NCBI RefSeq assembly: GCF_037975245.1
Contig: NC_092582.1
Location: 21,290,577-21,354,576, forward strand
DNA from: Apostichopus japonicus
Lineage: Eukaryota; Echinodermata; Holothuroidea; Aspidochirotida; Stichopodidae
Length of the DNA: 64,000 nucleotides
Direction of reading: 5' to 3'
Position numbers and translations under genes: made by a program. Below the pieces are notes generated by a model. The model made no database searches and was not told the origin of the DNA. It saw only the letters and a program-made list of their open reading frames with translations. Within the stretch, counting starts at the first letter, position 1. Each line of letters begins with the position of its first letter. Below are positions 23,401 through 35,259 of this stretch, one piece after another.

Positions 23401-26400
23401 GCGTCAATTGAAAGCATTCCCAATTGATTAACGTCATTGATCCATGCAAGTGAGTAATTGTAAATAGGGAGGCATGCATCTGGAGTTCAAACTCAGTTGA
23501 AGAAATGTTTCAGTAGTTTAATTTTTCAAGTAATGTGTTCACATATATAGATATTTGTCTCTTTATCTATGTGGTTCGAATACTTTGATGATAATCGATT
23601 GGTTGAATTACTTGCCAACTGTTTTATCATTTTACGTGATTTAGTTTTGTTTTGAATAACGTTGATATTTCTTTGTTCTGTGGTTATATGTTAGCTTAAA
23701 TACTCTACAGTAAGTAAGTTGATGCTTAGGAGTTTCTTCATTTATTTATATTTTATAAAATGTAAGGTATCGTGCCTTCTTTGGTGCCATGTACATAATA
23801 GACAATATACCCCACTACTAAGAAATTAAGGTGAGGGTTGAAACAGAGCTTCAGCATGGAGGTTGAAACAAATAAATACAAATGAAACGATATCAATGCG
23901 AATTAACTGTGTAAAATGGTTCGCTATCGGCACGTGCATTATGCACCGGAATTTTTTCATGTGCGGAGATTGTTCACAATCTTCATGGACCATTTACAAA
24001 CTTACAGCGAAAGCATCATATCTAAAATAACAATTTATTAGAGGGAACGGTTTGAGCTAACGACGTACGAAATGCGTTTTAAAGGCATTCAAAAATATTT
24101 ATTTCTCATCCATTTTTTTATTTTTATTAAACGTTGATATCACGATGGCTTGGTTATGCGCAGACAACCCCTGCACAGTAGAGTACATGCAGATAACAAT
24201 AAGCATTGTTTAAAATGTTTCGTGTCAGAATACCAATATACTTAACCTGGCAAAACATATCCTAATTATTTCTTAAAACCTTTTCTACATGCCATTAGTG
24301 ATAATTCGCAAAATATACAACAATTTAAAGAGTTTTGAGACAAGTTGTTGTTATTACTATTAGGATTTTTGGCAAAGATTTTCACTCAACACCAGTCGCG
24401 AGTATAGATGCTCTTTCAACCTTAGATTTTCATGCGTAAAAGATCGCTTTGATTTAGGCAGTGTAATGGAGTGAGCGATATTTTTCGTACACCAATCTGC
24501 AGCTAAACGACAAGATAAATAATTGGGAAAATGTACAAAGTTGTGTAAATCGACTGAGTAGCGGTTCAAAGAAGCAGTGAGGTACTGGATTGGCTGGACT
24601 CGCGCACACCTACTGTATAGTATATGCCTAGTAGGCCTACTACTACTAGTGGATCCCATGTAACAGAAGGCTAAGATATCTTCGTATGTACTTTTGCAGA
24701 TGTCTTATTTTTATTTGTTTGTGTCACTGCAGTAGGTCTAGCTGCTTATTATGATTCTGCGACATGATTTACTTTGTTCATCACTTACATTTGGCGGAAA
24801 AAGTTCAAATTTCATATACTGCACAGATTTTTCCCCCCAATATGCAACTAGGGCCTACGTAGCACCATGTATAAACCTAAGTGTTTCACTTTTGTTCAAA
24901 GAAAGTATTGATGCTGTAGATATGTACTATGGAAACTTGAACAGCAGTGGCGAATGAATTTTGCGTTTTGGCTAGTAGAGGCTAGACCTAGTCACGGCCT
25001 CCAAATAGCGAGTACTTTGAAAAAATATTTCAGTGCATGACTGTAACAGGGTTTCTCATGGTAGAAGTCATGGATACTTTACATACATTGTATATGAATT
25101 TGCAGTATTGAGCGCAAGAATCCTGTTACATGTGAGGTTAAATCTCATTTGAGGCCATCAGAGGTCAAACTCTAAAACCCTTTTACTTGATATATAACGA
25201 TGGGAATCATGGATACCGACTTCTCATAATTGGTGTGTCAGTGCCTGACACTGAAAACAAGACCCCTGTTATTTTTGGTGTAGGTGTGTGTATTGCCACG
25301 TACAGCAGACTGGCCTGTGTTTATCATGCCATAGTGTAATTGTACATCAAAATAGTGGTTCGGGCCATTTATATTGTAACAGCCGTGTTTCTGGTTAAGT
25401 CCTGGTTTTATCTGAGCATACATAGTGCCACTCCATTTGGAAGAGTTTGCGTCAGATAAATAAAAGTATTAAGTGACAGTGCATTGCATTGCAGGAAGAT
25501 GACTCTGGACCTAAATCATTTCCCTGTTACTACATGACAGTGCAATTACATGAGAAGAGTTGGTGTTAGAATGGATCACATGAGTTTGCATTAGAAGCAG
25601 AAGACAAATTGTTACCGCATTTTTGTCCATTATGTCGTTCCATAATGTGCGAGTTGTAACCTCTGAACTAAATAACGATGGTTCGGTGATTGTGTAATGC
25701 ACCAAGAAATGTATAGAGATACCTAACTCACTGAACTGTGTATGTCTTCGACACACGCGCCGCGCAGTACTCACACAGGTACACAACTAGCTAAGTTGAT
25801 AATTGCACGTGGAACTGTAGCGTTACGGTAGTATTTACAGAGCAGTCGTGAAACAATTTGATATTTCTTCGTAAGTATATGGCCTTAGCAACTGATTTCA
25901 CTAATACATGGGCAGATCAATGTTGCGCCATTTTTGCTTCATAACTAGCACAACCTCGATCAAAGGAAACGTTCCGAATCGAATAATCGTTCTCATTAAG
26001 GTTAAGTCAAGTTAGGCCGTAGGCCTAGGCGTATGCCTATACGGAATACACAGCACCGAGTACTAGTACTACAGTACCACTACCACTACCAGGCCTAGTT
26101 ACGAAAAGTTAAGATAACATCTTTACTCAAAATTTCATCGAATCCTGAATAATATCCATATCCCAGGCTCGACAAGATCCATCAGTACACCAGCAAGTTT
26201 TATCGAAATTGCCAATCAGTATCAACTATCATTTAAACTTTAAAGGGCATAGATATTGCATTTTAAGAAGTCACTGAATACTTTGTAACGCCTTAAAAAG
26301 GCAAAAGAAATTGTTATAAAACTAGTGGCAGGTGATTTGCTTTAAAGTTTTTAGTGAACTCTCACCTTTTCCTGGTCAGATTTTGGTACAATTATAGAAT

Positions 26401-26469
26401 ACAGGGCCATTCATTAACACCTAGCATCCGGATGCGCGGTGTGTCTGTATATATGTCCATACACGTATG
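23401..26469. other. Intergenic, no gene recognised
   Basis: I see no exon that I can assign. TAGGCCTA-like palindromic words occur near 24628 and 26020-26100, and a CTA microsatellite near 24635. The open frames at 24360-24659 and 25511-25786 (minus) have no recognisable motif. Confidence 0.4.
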
Positions 26470-26705
26470 ACGCCCTCTAAAATTCCGACCATCACATATT
26501 TAATTTTGACTCCGCATCCGCGCATCCACCCCGGGAGTACTAGGAAAGTTTCCCTATATACCGTCACATATTTCAAATACTGAAAAAAAATTCCGACCAT
26601 CACGTATTTCATTTTGACTCCGCATCCCCGCATCCACCCGGGGAGTACTAGGAATGGACTTAGAAAATTTCCACATATTTCCACATATACCATCACGTAT
26701 TTCAA
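26470..26705. repeat. Two-copy tandem duplication, about 120 bp
   Basis: AATTCCGACCATCACATATT, TTGACTCCGCATCC and GGGAGTACTAGGAA occur at 26480-26550 and again, slightly diverged, at 26590-26655, each followed by a further run ending ATCACGTATTTC or similar. Confidence 0.75.
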
Positions 26706-27304
26706 AATATAAATAAAAAAATCATGGTCATGTTATATTATATGTTATATTTTCAGAGATTAGGGCCGAGCGTAAACCCCATTATGACCAATTGGAGATC
26801 GTAAACAAAATTGCTTTACAATATGATTGGTCCAATATATTCAGTAGTGGCTGACAAAGTGTTCGAAGGTACAAAATTGCACGAGGCTCTAGCCATGTTC
26901 GCGGGTGGTGTCTTGGCGGTAAAGTAAATTTCTCTTCAAGGACAAGGAGTGAAGAGAATTTACTGTCTACACTTTCAGTAAAAGTTCTTTAAAGTTGAAA
27001 AATATCGCTGGCAAAAGCGGGGATTCGGTCGGCAAAGAATATAAATTGTTTACGTTAAAGTTGGAAACATGTGTTCATCAACGTAAACGAAAAACCAACT
27101 GAGAGACGCCTTGTCTGATTAGTGATACTGATAAGAAGAAATGTTGAAAGGAAACTTACAAAAAAAATAAAATCTATTAGCTTACAAAGAAGAATTGTCC
27201 AACAGCAACATCTGTAATTTCCATCCATGTATGCAACATTTTTACTCCTTTAATATTCCTTGACTCAAGCCTGACGCCAGGTGTATCTTGTGAATAATGG
27301 ACTG

Positions 27305-27430
27305 TGATTGGTTTATTGTTACTTGTTGCATCTTAGTTGTTAAACTCAGAGCCCCCCTCCCCCCCGTAATTGGTCTAATGTTACTTGTTGCATCTTAGTT
27401 GTTAAACTCACAGAGCCCCCCCCCCCCCTG
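27305..27430. repeat. Two-copy tandem duplication ending in C runs
   Basis: TGTTACTTGTTGCATCTTAG, TTGTTAAACTCA followed by a C-rich tract occurs twice (27317-27365 and 27379-27428). The C runs may mark slippage points. Confidence 0.7.
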
Positions 27431-27934
27431 CAGCTGTACATGTCGTATGGTATTGTGGATTGCGCAATGTATCTTTCAAGTTTTAACAATCATTTTTTGA
27501 ACACAAACTGTGCTCAATGTGTTTGAAAAGATTTTTTCGATATCCTCTACTGTTAAATTGAAGTTAAATAATAAGAACAACACAAAGAGGACAAACACAT
27601 TGGATATAACAATTTATTTTAAACTGCATCTCGTCATTTGAGTGTGTACTTCTCACAACTACTAACATTGGCCACCAAGGTCAGTTCAATACTACAAGGT
27701 CACCTAACTGATTCACGCATATAAGGGCTGCATAGCCTAATTGTTAGGCCTAGCTATCCACCCTCAAGCACTGGTAATGGTGTGTGCCGATCGTAGCTGA
27801 CAATGTCGTCTATCAGAAAAGCTTTCTCTTGTTGCAATTTACTTTCATATTGCAAAAAGAACAGTAAATAGGAGAAACCAAAGTCAACAAATGATGGATG
27901 GAAGCTTTAACTTTGTTTTCTTTCAGGTATTTGC

Positions 27935-28045
27935 AATTCACATTTCGTTTTTTTCGGTTTTCTTAAAATAAAAAATAGTACCGAAATTCGGTCGAAAAAA
28001 AAACCGGTTTCGGTACTAAAACCGGTTTACCGTGCAAGCCTAGCA
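27935..28045. mobile_element. Possible hAT end with CCGGTTT palindromes
   Basis: AAACCGGTTTCGGTACTAAA and ACCGGTTTACCGTGCAAGCC (27999-28040) resemble the subterminal part of a widespread hAT type ending GCAAGCCTAG. The other end and the duplication were not located. Confidence 0.3.
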
Positions 28046-28899
28046 CAATTGGCCAGGTATAGTACAATTGCAGAATCCCCCACATCCCCCCTCCCATTAG
28101 GTCTCTTAAATATTGGGTAGAGTCACTGTCCAGTTGCTTGATTTCCCAGCTGTGACTCCAACTGAAAGAGGTTGCATTTTGAAATAATATAAATAATAAT
28201 AGACACCACTCCCAAGAAAGATAACGATTTCACCTTCCCAAGATCCCACGACTCCAAATCTTCCCTCCCCAAATGAACTACACTCCAAGGTTGGACTGAT
28301 GACCTAAATTAAAGATAAATTCATAAACTTGTAATAGCTCATCACTGCTTGATCCGATTTTTCAACCAAAGAAGTGAAAGAACAAGGTCTTGGGAATTTT
28401 CAAAGGGGATAGCAGGTGACCATGCATAGTAAACATGGGAATGAAAGTTTAAGCTTTGCATCAATGCACCACCCTCATGCTCCAAAGACTCCTGCCACAA
28501 ATTTGTCAATATTAACAATACAAATTATGCAGGTTATCAGGGAATGAGGGCAGTATGTCCTCTTTGCCTGGCATTCTGAGTGAGGGCAATGTAAGTATGT
28601 ATGTGTTGGGGTGCTAGGTGAATAATGTAACACGTTTCTCTGATACCGCCAGCTGCCAGGAGATAAGGCGAAATCTTTGAAAAGCATGTTTAAGAAAACC
28701 TTGGCATTATTCCCATGACTTTAGTTCCAACCCCAGTTAGTTTCCAACATGTTTGCTGTCAGGGTGTCCTGTTCATTGTACCAACCACTATATTCATTGT
28801 AATGTCAGTAGCTCTAACTTCAATACATTTAACAGGAAAGAGTGAAAGATCAGAGCTTCTGAAAACGTCTGAAACACGTGAGAAACATCTGAAAACACC

Positions 28900-29290
28900 T
28901 ACCATATCAAATGTAAGGAGGCTATTATTGCTTTTGGTGGAGGTCAAAGGTCATTTGAAGTCAACAAACGCCAAACATTTACTAGACCCCTCCCTCTTAC
29001 CTGTCTCAGTTCTACACCTTCCTAAACATATCGCAAGGGCAGCTTGGACAGGTCGCATATTTGGTATACATGTAAATGGACCACATTGAGTACAAGAAGC
29101 CTTATGTTGTGGGCGGAGGTCAATGGTCGTTTGAGTTCACCAGGGGTCAAATTGTGAAAACCATGTTTTACACAATATTTTAACAAGGACAGATACCATA
29201 TTTCGTTTGTTGATATGTCACATTTAGTACAAGAAGCCTGTTGTTGAGGTCAATGGTCATTTCAGAACAGCCTGTGTCATTGTGAATTTA
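28900..29290. repeat. GGTCA-rich dispersed repeat, three units
   Basis: Degenerate tandem units of roughly 130-175 bp built around GGAGGTCAAAGGTCATTTGA, each with TAGTACAAGAAGCC-type flanks. An exact AGGTCA-A-AGGTCA lies at 28941-28953. The open frame 28715-29089 runs through it and is not a gene. Confidence 0.75.
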
Positions 29291-29486
29291 TTGTTTGTCT
29301 CATCACATTGCTTTTCACTGTATTACTAAGATCAAGTATGTTGTACACCCTCACTATGAATTATGTCAGATTCAGGAAGAAAACTGCTCATGTTACATCA
29401 TCGAAACCACAATGCATTTTTGCATTCTTAAGTTTTCATCATTTTTTTGTATTTCAGCTGGCCAATGTGTTTCCTCTGCTGTAATT

Positions 29487-32400
29487 ATGGATGATCCTCA
29501 AACTGTGAGTCAGACTCTGGAAAGGCTGAACCTGCACTTTCAAAGATTGGTTTCCCTGGTGCCAACTCAGGATCATTTCCAAAAGTCTGCACCTAAAGAC
29601 AAAGGTAATTACTAATTGGTTCTATCCAGTTTATTGTTATTATACTTAACATTTCCATAAAAAGGGCCATTGCATGTGAAATCAAGTTCAACACCTTATT
29701 TCTTGAGATCATTCTAAATCGTTGTTGAGTATTACTGTAGCAGAGAATAATGTAATGTTTATGAATGAATTTTGCTTCCCATATACTACCGGAAGGTACT
29801 GAAAAATGATATGCTACTGTTCACAAAACCTGCAACTGTATAAATAATTGCATTTGTGTACCAATTAACCAATTATTGTAATGCACTTGTGATGAGTTAT
29901 CTGCCTCACTCAGATTAATCAAATTTAACACTATTTGTGAAACGGTAAACAAGGAAAGATTTATGACTTGTCAATAAAATGTGCACTACATTTGATTTCG
30001 CACAAGAAAAAATATGTTTTTAAGGTAGTTTTTAGTCATTTGACTGTCTGAATCTGCCCTCAATCTAGCGAAGTTAATGTAATCTTTAACTGTTATTACT
30101 TGGGGATGTGATGTCACCAGAGGTAATGAGGAACAAAACCATATAGCTCCAATAATTCCAATTAATAGTATTTATGTACTTGGCTCTTGCCAAGAATAAT
30201 GCTAAATAGTGCTAAATAATGCTAAATAGATTTATACTAAACAGAGTCAACCACCATTCCAAAACTGTTTTAAACCCCAGGAAAACAGTAGTGAATATGA
30301 AACTTAGCTTGTCAGATGCCCTCTATTGTATAAAGAACCCTATAGCTTTTGGTAGCTCAAGGTCAAAGATCATTGGGGTCACCAGAGGTCAAACTGAAAG
30401 TGTAGACGATATCCCAGAAAGGGAAACTTTGACAATCTTGTAGACTTGTACGTGGTGTGTGGATTCCCCATATTGAGTAGAAGAAAGTGTTGTTTTGGTG
30501 GAGGTCAACGGTCATTTGAGGTCACCAGAGGTCAAGTGGTGAAAACTGTGTAAACAATATATCAAGCAGGAAAACGTGTCTGAATCTTATGTCTAGCATG
30601 TTAATGCCCAAAATTGATTGCAAGAAGCCAATTTATTACAATGCTAACATGACATCAAACCATTTGATCACCCTTATAAAATTATTTTAGCATTGTAATA
30701 AATTGGCTTCTTGCAATCAATTTTGGGCATTAACATGCTAGACATAAGATTAAGAAAGGCCTGTGGTGAGTTCAACAACCCTACTAAATATGGTGGAGAT
30801 CAGAGGTCAAACTGTGAAACCCTTGTAAGTATAACATCGCAGACATAAACCATTGATGACTCATACTGTACTACAGTGGTTCATGGTCTGCAAAATTGTT
30901 AGTTAACACTCATGAATCTTAAATTCTATACCTAATTGTAAACACAGTAACTTCATGATGGGTGCCAATAAATTGCAACCAAGCCCTTGCCCAATAAGCC
31001 TTTTGGCCTTCTGGTCTGTACTTCTTTTTGTGGCAATCAATTATGCTAGTTTGATTCGTTTCAAAACTTTTCATCCAACCATCTCTTTGTTCAGGTTACC
31101 CACGAGATGAGGAACCAGTGGCTAAAAAAGTACGGAAGAAGTCAGCTCCAGCCAAAAATCTTGCTAAAAAAGATGAAACTGTGGAAAACCAGAACCAAGG
31201 AGTTGGGCAGAAAATAACAGAGAATGTGAAACAAGTTAGAAAGGAGAGACCGGTGTCTTCAGGGAAGAATGCAAAGAAAAGGCCATTGAATCGTGAGAAA
31301 GTTGTACAGATGATTAAAAAACAAAAGGGAGATGACTCTGGCGTTGATTCCAATGGTAGCATTGATTCTGATGATGTTAAAACAGTTAATGAGAGAGAGG
31401 GCGCTGTTGACATAGACTATGAAAGCATGAAAGCAGATAGCAAAGACGACAGCCAAAAAGAAAATGATGAGGGGAACAACAGCTCTAGTATGAATCCATT
31501 ATATAAAGATTCATTTAGTCAGAATGATGGGCCCCAAGAGAAGAAAAAGGCAAGAAGGAACGCTTCTAAACCTCAATCATCTAGTAATGACATGATTAAC
31601 AGAATGTCAGATAGTAAATTGGAACTGTCATCAAATGCTCATGAAGCTGATGAAAATATCTCTGATAAGGTTAAGAAATCTTTACAAATTCCAGATAATA
31701 TTAAAACTACATCAAGTAAGAAAGCCAAAAAACAGAGCCTAGGAATGAAAGAGACAATTGAGGAAAATCAAGTTAAGCAGTTGAATATTTCAACTACTAA
31801 AGCAAAGAAAAAGCAAAACAAATCTAGCACCAATGAAGGGAGTGATGAAGAAGTGGTCATCAACTGGTCCGATTTCCAACCGACTGATGTTCAAAAGGAT
31901 GAGGGTCACAGCTTACCAGCAGATGATCTTGATAAAAGCCATCTATCAGAACTGAGAGATAAAGTTCGATCCAAAATCTTGACCATGGAAACGGAAAGAA
32001 AAGGGAAGAAGCAGGAGGACAAGAAAGCCAGCAGCAAGAAGATGAAGCAGAAGCTGAAGAAACTGAGAAAAGAGAAAAAGAAAGCTGCCGTAGCAACAAA
32101 GAAGAAGATGAAACAAGAAACTGAATCGGTACCCAAAGATAAAGATGCTGAAGAGATTGAGGAAGTCAGTAACTCTATCAAATATAGTAAGTTCATGTTT
32201 GAAGTAGAAGCTAAGGGTAGCAAAGCAAAGAAAACTAAAAACATGATTGAGCACCAGACTGGGAGAAATTACAAACTTCTCTTGGACAAAGCCGAAAGGA
32301 AGAAGGAAAAATATGAAGATTTGAAAGAGAAGGATCCCGACATGGCCGTAGACTGGCTCTCAAAGGAGAAATGGAGGAAGGCTGTCCTGAAGGCCGAAGG

Positions 32401-32641
32401 AGCGAAGATCAAGGATGATGTGGGTCTCTTGAAGAAGTCCTTGAAGAGGAGGGAGAAACAGAAACAGAAGAGCAGAAAGAAGATGAAAGACATGGAGGAA
32501 ACCGTCGTAGCTGACAAGAAGGAGAGACAGCTCAAGAGATACAGAAACCTGCAAGAAAGGAAGCATCAAAAGAAAGCCAAGAAGGTTAAGAGATTGCAGA
32601 AGAAGGGCAAGTTGTTACTTACAGATAGGGACAAGATGTGA
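29487..32641 (+). CDS. SURF6: SURF6 homologue, nucleolar ribosome-biogenesis protein
   Basis: Two coding exons, 29487-29604 and 31095-32641 (stop TGA), 554 codons; donor AAAG|GTAATT and acceptor TTCAG|GTTACC keep phase 1. The ATG is the first in an exon with a good acceptor at 29457, implying at least one upstream non-coding exon that I could not find. Residues 1-39 (MDDPQTVSQTLERLNLHF...) resemble the animal SURF6 N-terminus. Residues ~48-400 are Lys/Glu/Ser-rich and low in complexity with several basic nuclear or nucleolar signals. Residues 422-554 are the conserved SURF6 domain: HQTGRNYKLLLDKAERKKEK, then DPDMAVDWLSKEKWRKAVLKA, then a long Lys/Arg-rich helix. The protein is longer than the human one (361 aa), mainly in the acidic/serine middle. 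Family role: nucleic-acid-binding nucleolar matrix protein in pre-rRNA processing and ribosome assembly. Confidence 0.95.
30350..30560. repeat. GGTCA-rich repeat in the SURF6 intron
   Basis: AGGTCA-like half-sites at 30502, 30509 (CGGTCA), 30519 and 30529 with regular 1- and 4-base spacers; a related unit begins near 30356 and another fragment lies at 30785-30830. Same family as 28900-29290. Confidence 0.7.
30583..30751. repeat. Perfect 65-bp inverted repeat (hairpin) in the SURF6 intron
   Basis: Left arm 30583-30647 and right arm 30687-30751 are exact reverse complements by my reading, separated by 39 bases. The bases just outside and just inside the arms do not pair, so the repeat ends sharply. 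The arms carry GATTGCAAGAAGCC, related to the flank of the local GGTCA repeat. RNA from this intron would form a long perfect stem. Confidence 0.93.
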
Positions 32642-33677
32642 AGGAATCATCCAGAAACAGTGGATTGACTGATCCTCAACAAATTTGACATTCAAGTCAA
32701 CCGACAGAAGAAGGCCTCGCTAAAATTGTTTACTGCTATGACTTTGTACTGTATCTTCCAGAAGTATGTGGATGTCTACTGTGGGGGATTTACATAGATC
32801 TGCAGTCACTGATTTGGATGGTATGATCTGCACCACAAGATTTCAGACAGTGTGGCTTATTGAGTAAATTGTACTTTTACAGACATCCATCATGAATGCT
32901 GATAAATACACTTGACAGTGTCTGATAGGCTACAGACTTCATTGCATCAGAGCAGTACCCATCCATGCATGTGGGGAGTAGATAAATCAACTGAGCAATT
33001 TCTTACAAGCAAGCTAAATATTTGTGATGTTTCATTTGTGATTATTCACAATCTCTAGATGTTGTTGTAAACAACCTACTCAGTAACCACATGGATAACA
33101 CTCTAAACCAATATGATGCAAATGGCCACACCCCACCTATCCCATTTCTGCAAACTTGACAGCTTTCTATACCATTCAGTCATGGGTACTATTTACTTCA
33201 TATTTGTCCCTTCATTTAAACTTGTAACAGTCAGTAAAGGAATAACTGATCTGTGTTTTTATCACAGATTTATTTCATAACCTGCATGCACAACTTAAGT
33301 ATTTTGCAAAATGGACCAACCTAGAAAAAATTGGTGACCAATAGCGTGAATTTCTTTGCTTTAATCGCCTGATAATATGTCATTGGCGTGATAAGTACAA
33401 CTACTTTTAGGCAGAGTGCATTTCTACAGGGCTCAAGTTACTAGTTTGATACTTATGTGTCCATTTCCTGGGAATACTGCTGAATGAGTTGTAAGTGGGT
33501 GCAGTAATGCTACTGAAGGGGAATATCAGCCCTCATAGGTTCTTAAGTTAAGTAACTCCAGATGTTTAAGGGTCGTCTTGGTGAACAACATTTCCAAACG
33601 AGCTGTTGTCAGCAGTTGGTATGAAGTAAGAAGCAATAGTTTAAAATGATCAACAAGTTCCACAACTGTACAAAGGA

Positions 33678-33683
33678 AATAAA
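33678..33683 (+). other. Possible polyadenylation signal of SURF6
   Basis: AATAAA about 1 kb beyond the SURF6 stop. GATAAA variants lie nearer, so the actual end is uncertain. Confidence 0.35.
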
Positions 33684-33899
33684 CAAAAGTAAAGAATATG
33701 ATTCACCAATTGGTCAATCTCATGTTTAGACTGCTCTTCCCTCTATGATCATTGGTAACATATGCTGCAACTAAAGTTCACTTTTGGATTCCTTACCACT
33801 GCAAAAGGATCAATGCAATGGTGAAGTTGTATGTGTGTGTGATGCTGTGGCTTGTAAACATAACTAAAAAAAGTCCATGTGAATTAACTTCCAATTTGG

Positions 33900-35250
33900 T
33901 ATTTAGTGGCACTTTGTTGCATACAAGAACCTCATTGAAATTTGTGGAGGTCAAATGTCAACAGAGGTCAAAGTTTGAAAACCTTGTAAACTCTTACAAT
34001 TCTCATAGTGACACTTGGTATGTAGATTCCATTGGTAGGTACATGACCCCTTTTGAGATTGGGGAAGGTCATCTGAGGTTGATGTCTAGTTCAAAAAACC
34101 TTTTAATCACATGAACAGCAAAGCTTGCATAAATGCCATATTAGGTATGTAGGTGTATCTGGTTGTGTTCAAGAACCCTATCAAAATTTGTGGAGGTAAA
34201 TTGTCAACAGAGACCAAAGTTTGAGAGTCATGTAAATTCTATGACACTCACAGTGATACTTGGTTTGAAGGTTCCCTTGGAAGGTACAAGAATCCTATTG
34301 AGATTGGTGGAGATCAAAGTAATCAGACGTCCTTGATTTCCGTAAATGTCGAGGGATTTTTGTGCTGTCCCAGAAATATCCACGAATTTGTAAAAAGAAG
34401 CTGAATAATTTGTTTTTACCTATTTAGCCGTGTGTTACAAACAGCTCCAGCTCCAATTACATTCATGACAGCTGATAAGGCATCTCGGATCACTGGATAA
34501 TTTTATTGATTGTATTCACATGAAATTGTCTGTTTGAAGTCTAAAAGTATTTTTGCATTGGATTTATATAACGTGGTTAAAAAAGCCTGTGTCAGGATGA
34601 GGTGTTGTTAAACTTCAGTGTTTGAATATCATCCTTGAAACAGAATGACCAAAGCACTCAGAGGACCTCATAATTGCACCCTCCCTTCAAATGTATATTG
34701 TCTTTAGTAACCATTAATGTCAAAATGGAAAAGGGAGGGGTGGGGGGGGGGTTGAAGGGAGGGAGTCAACTTCAACATGTCCCAGGATTAATTGAGAGAA
34801 AAAATATGGTCACCTTAACAAAGGTCACTAGACGTCAACATTGGTCCAAGCCTTTAAACCATGTAAATGAAGTACTAGCAAGAGTAAAGCATGGATTAAC
34901 CATATTTAGTATATATATGAACCTGTAGATACAAAACCATTTTGAAATGCTGTAAAAGGTCATTAAAACGCATTAAAATCACTGGTAAGTACTTTCAACT
35001 CCAAAAGTAAAACATGTCATACTACCCAGGTGGATCCATGCATGTTTCTGAGTTCAATAATGCAAATGCTTTCTGTGTAGTTCAGATGTAATTTGAGGTC
35101 AACATCTGAAGTCCTTGACAAATAAGTCATACAAGGCATGTGGATCCATCTTAGAACGATTTCGCTTTTCTGCAGAGTAATCATAATGTAATCATAACTC
35201 CAAAGGGAAGCTTGGATGAACTGTGTATGTGGATCCACCTTATTCAGTTT
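33900..35250. repeat. Cluster of degenerate GGTCA-rich repeat units
   Basis: Units of the type GTGGAGGTCAAATGTCAACA followed by GAGGTCAAAGTTTGAAAACC recur at about 33944, 34190 and 34305, with weaker copies at 34800 and 35090. CACTTGGTATGTAGATTCC-like flanks recur with them. No gene is supported here. Confidence 0.6.
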
Positions 35251-35259
35251 TATAATTGT

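Noticed and set aside
24360-25786. Minus-strand ORFs of 90-99 codons
   Set aside because: No motifs or consistent splice context; length is expected by chance.
28715-29089. 124-codon ORF upstream of SURF6
   Set aside because: Runs through GGTCA repeats and has no family motif.
31096-32569. Antisense ORFs across SURF6
   Set aside because: Shadows of a Lys/Glu-rich coding exon, giving Phe/Leu/Ser-rich frames on the other strand.
33752-34114. 120-codon ORF 3' of SURF6
   Set aside because: Overlaps GGTCA repeat units and shows no protein family resemblance.
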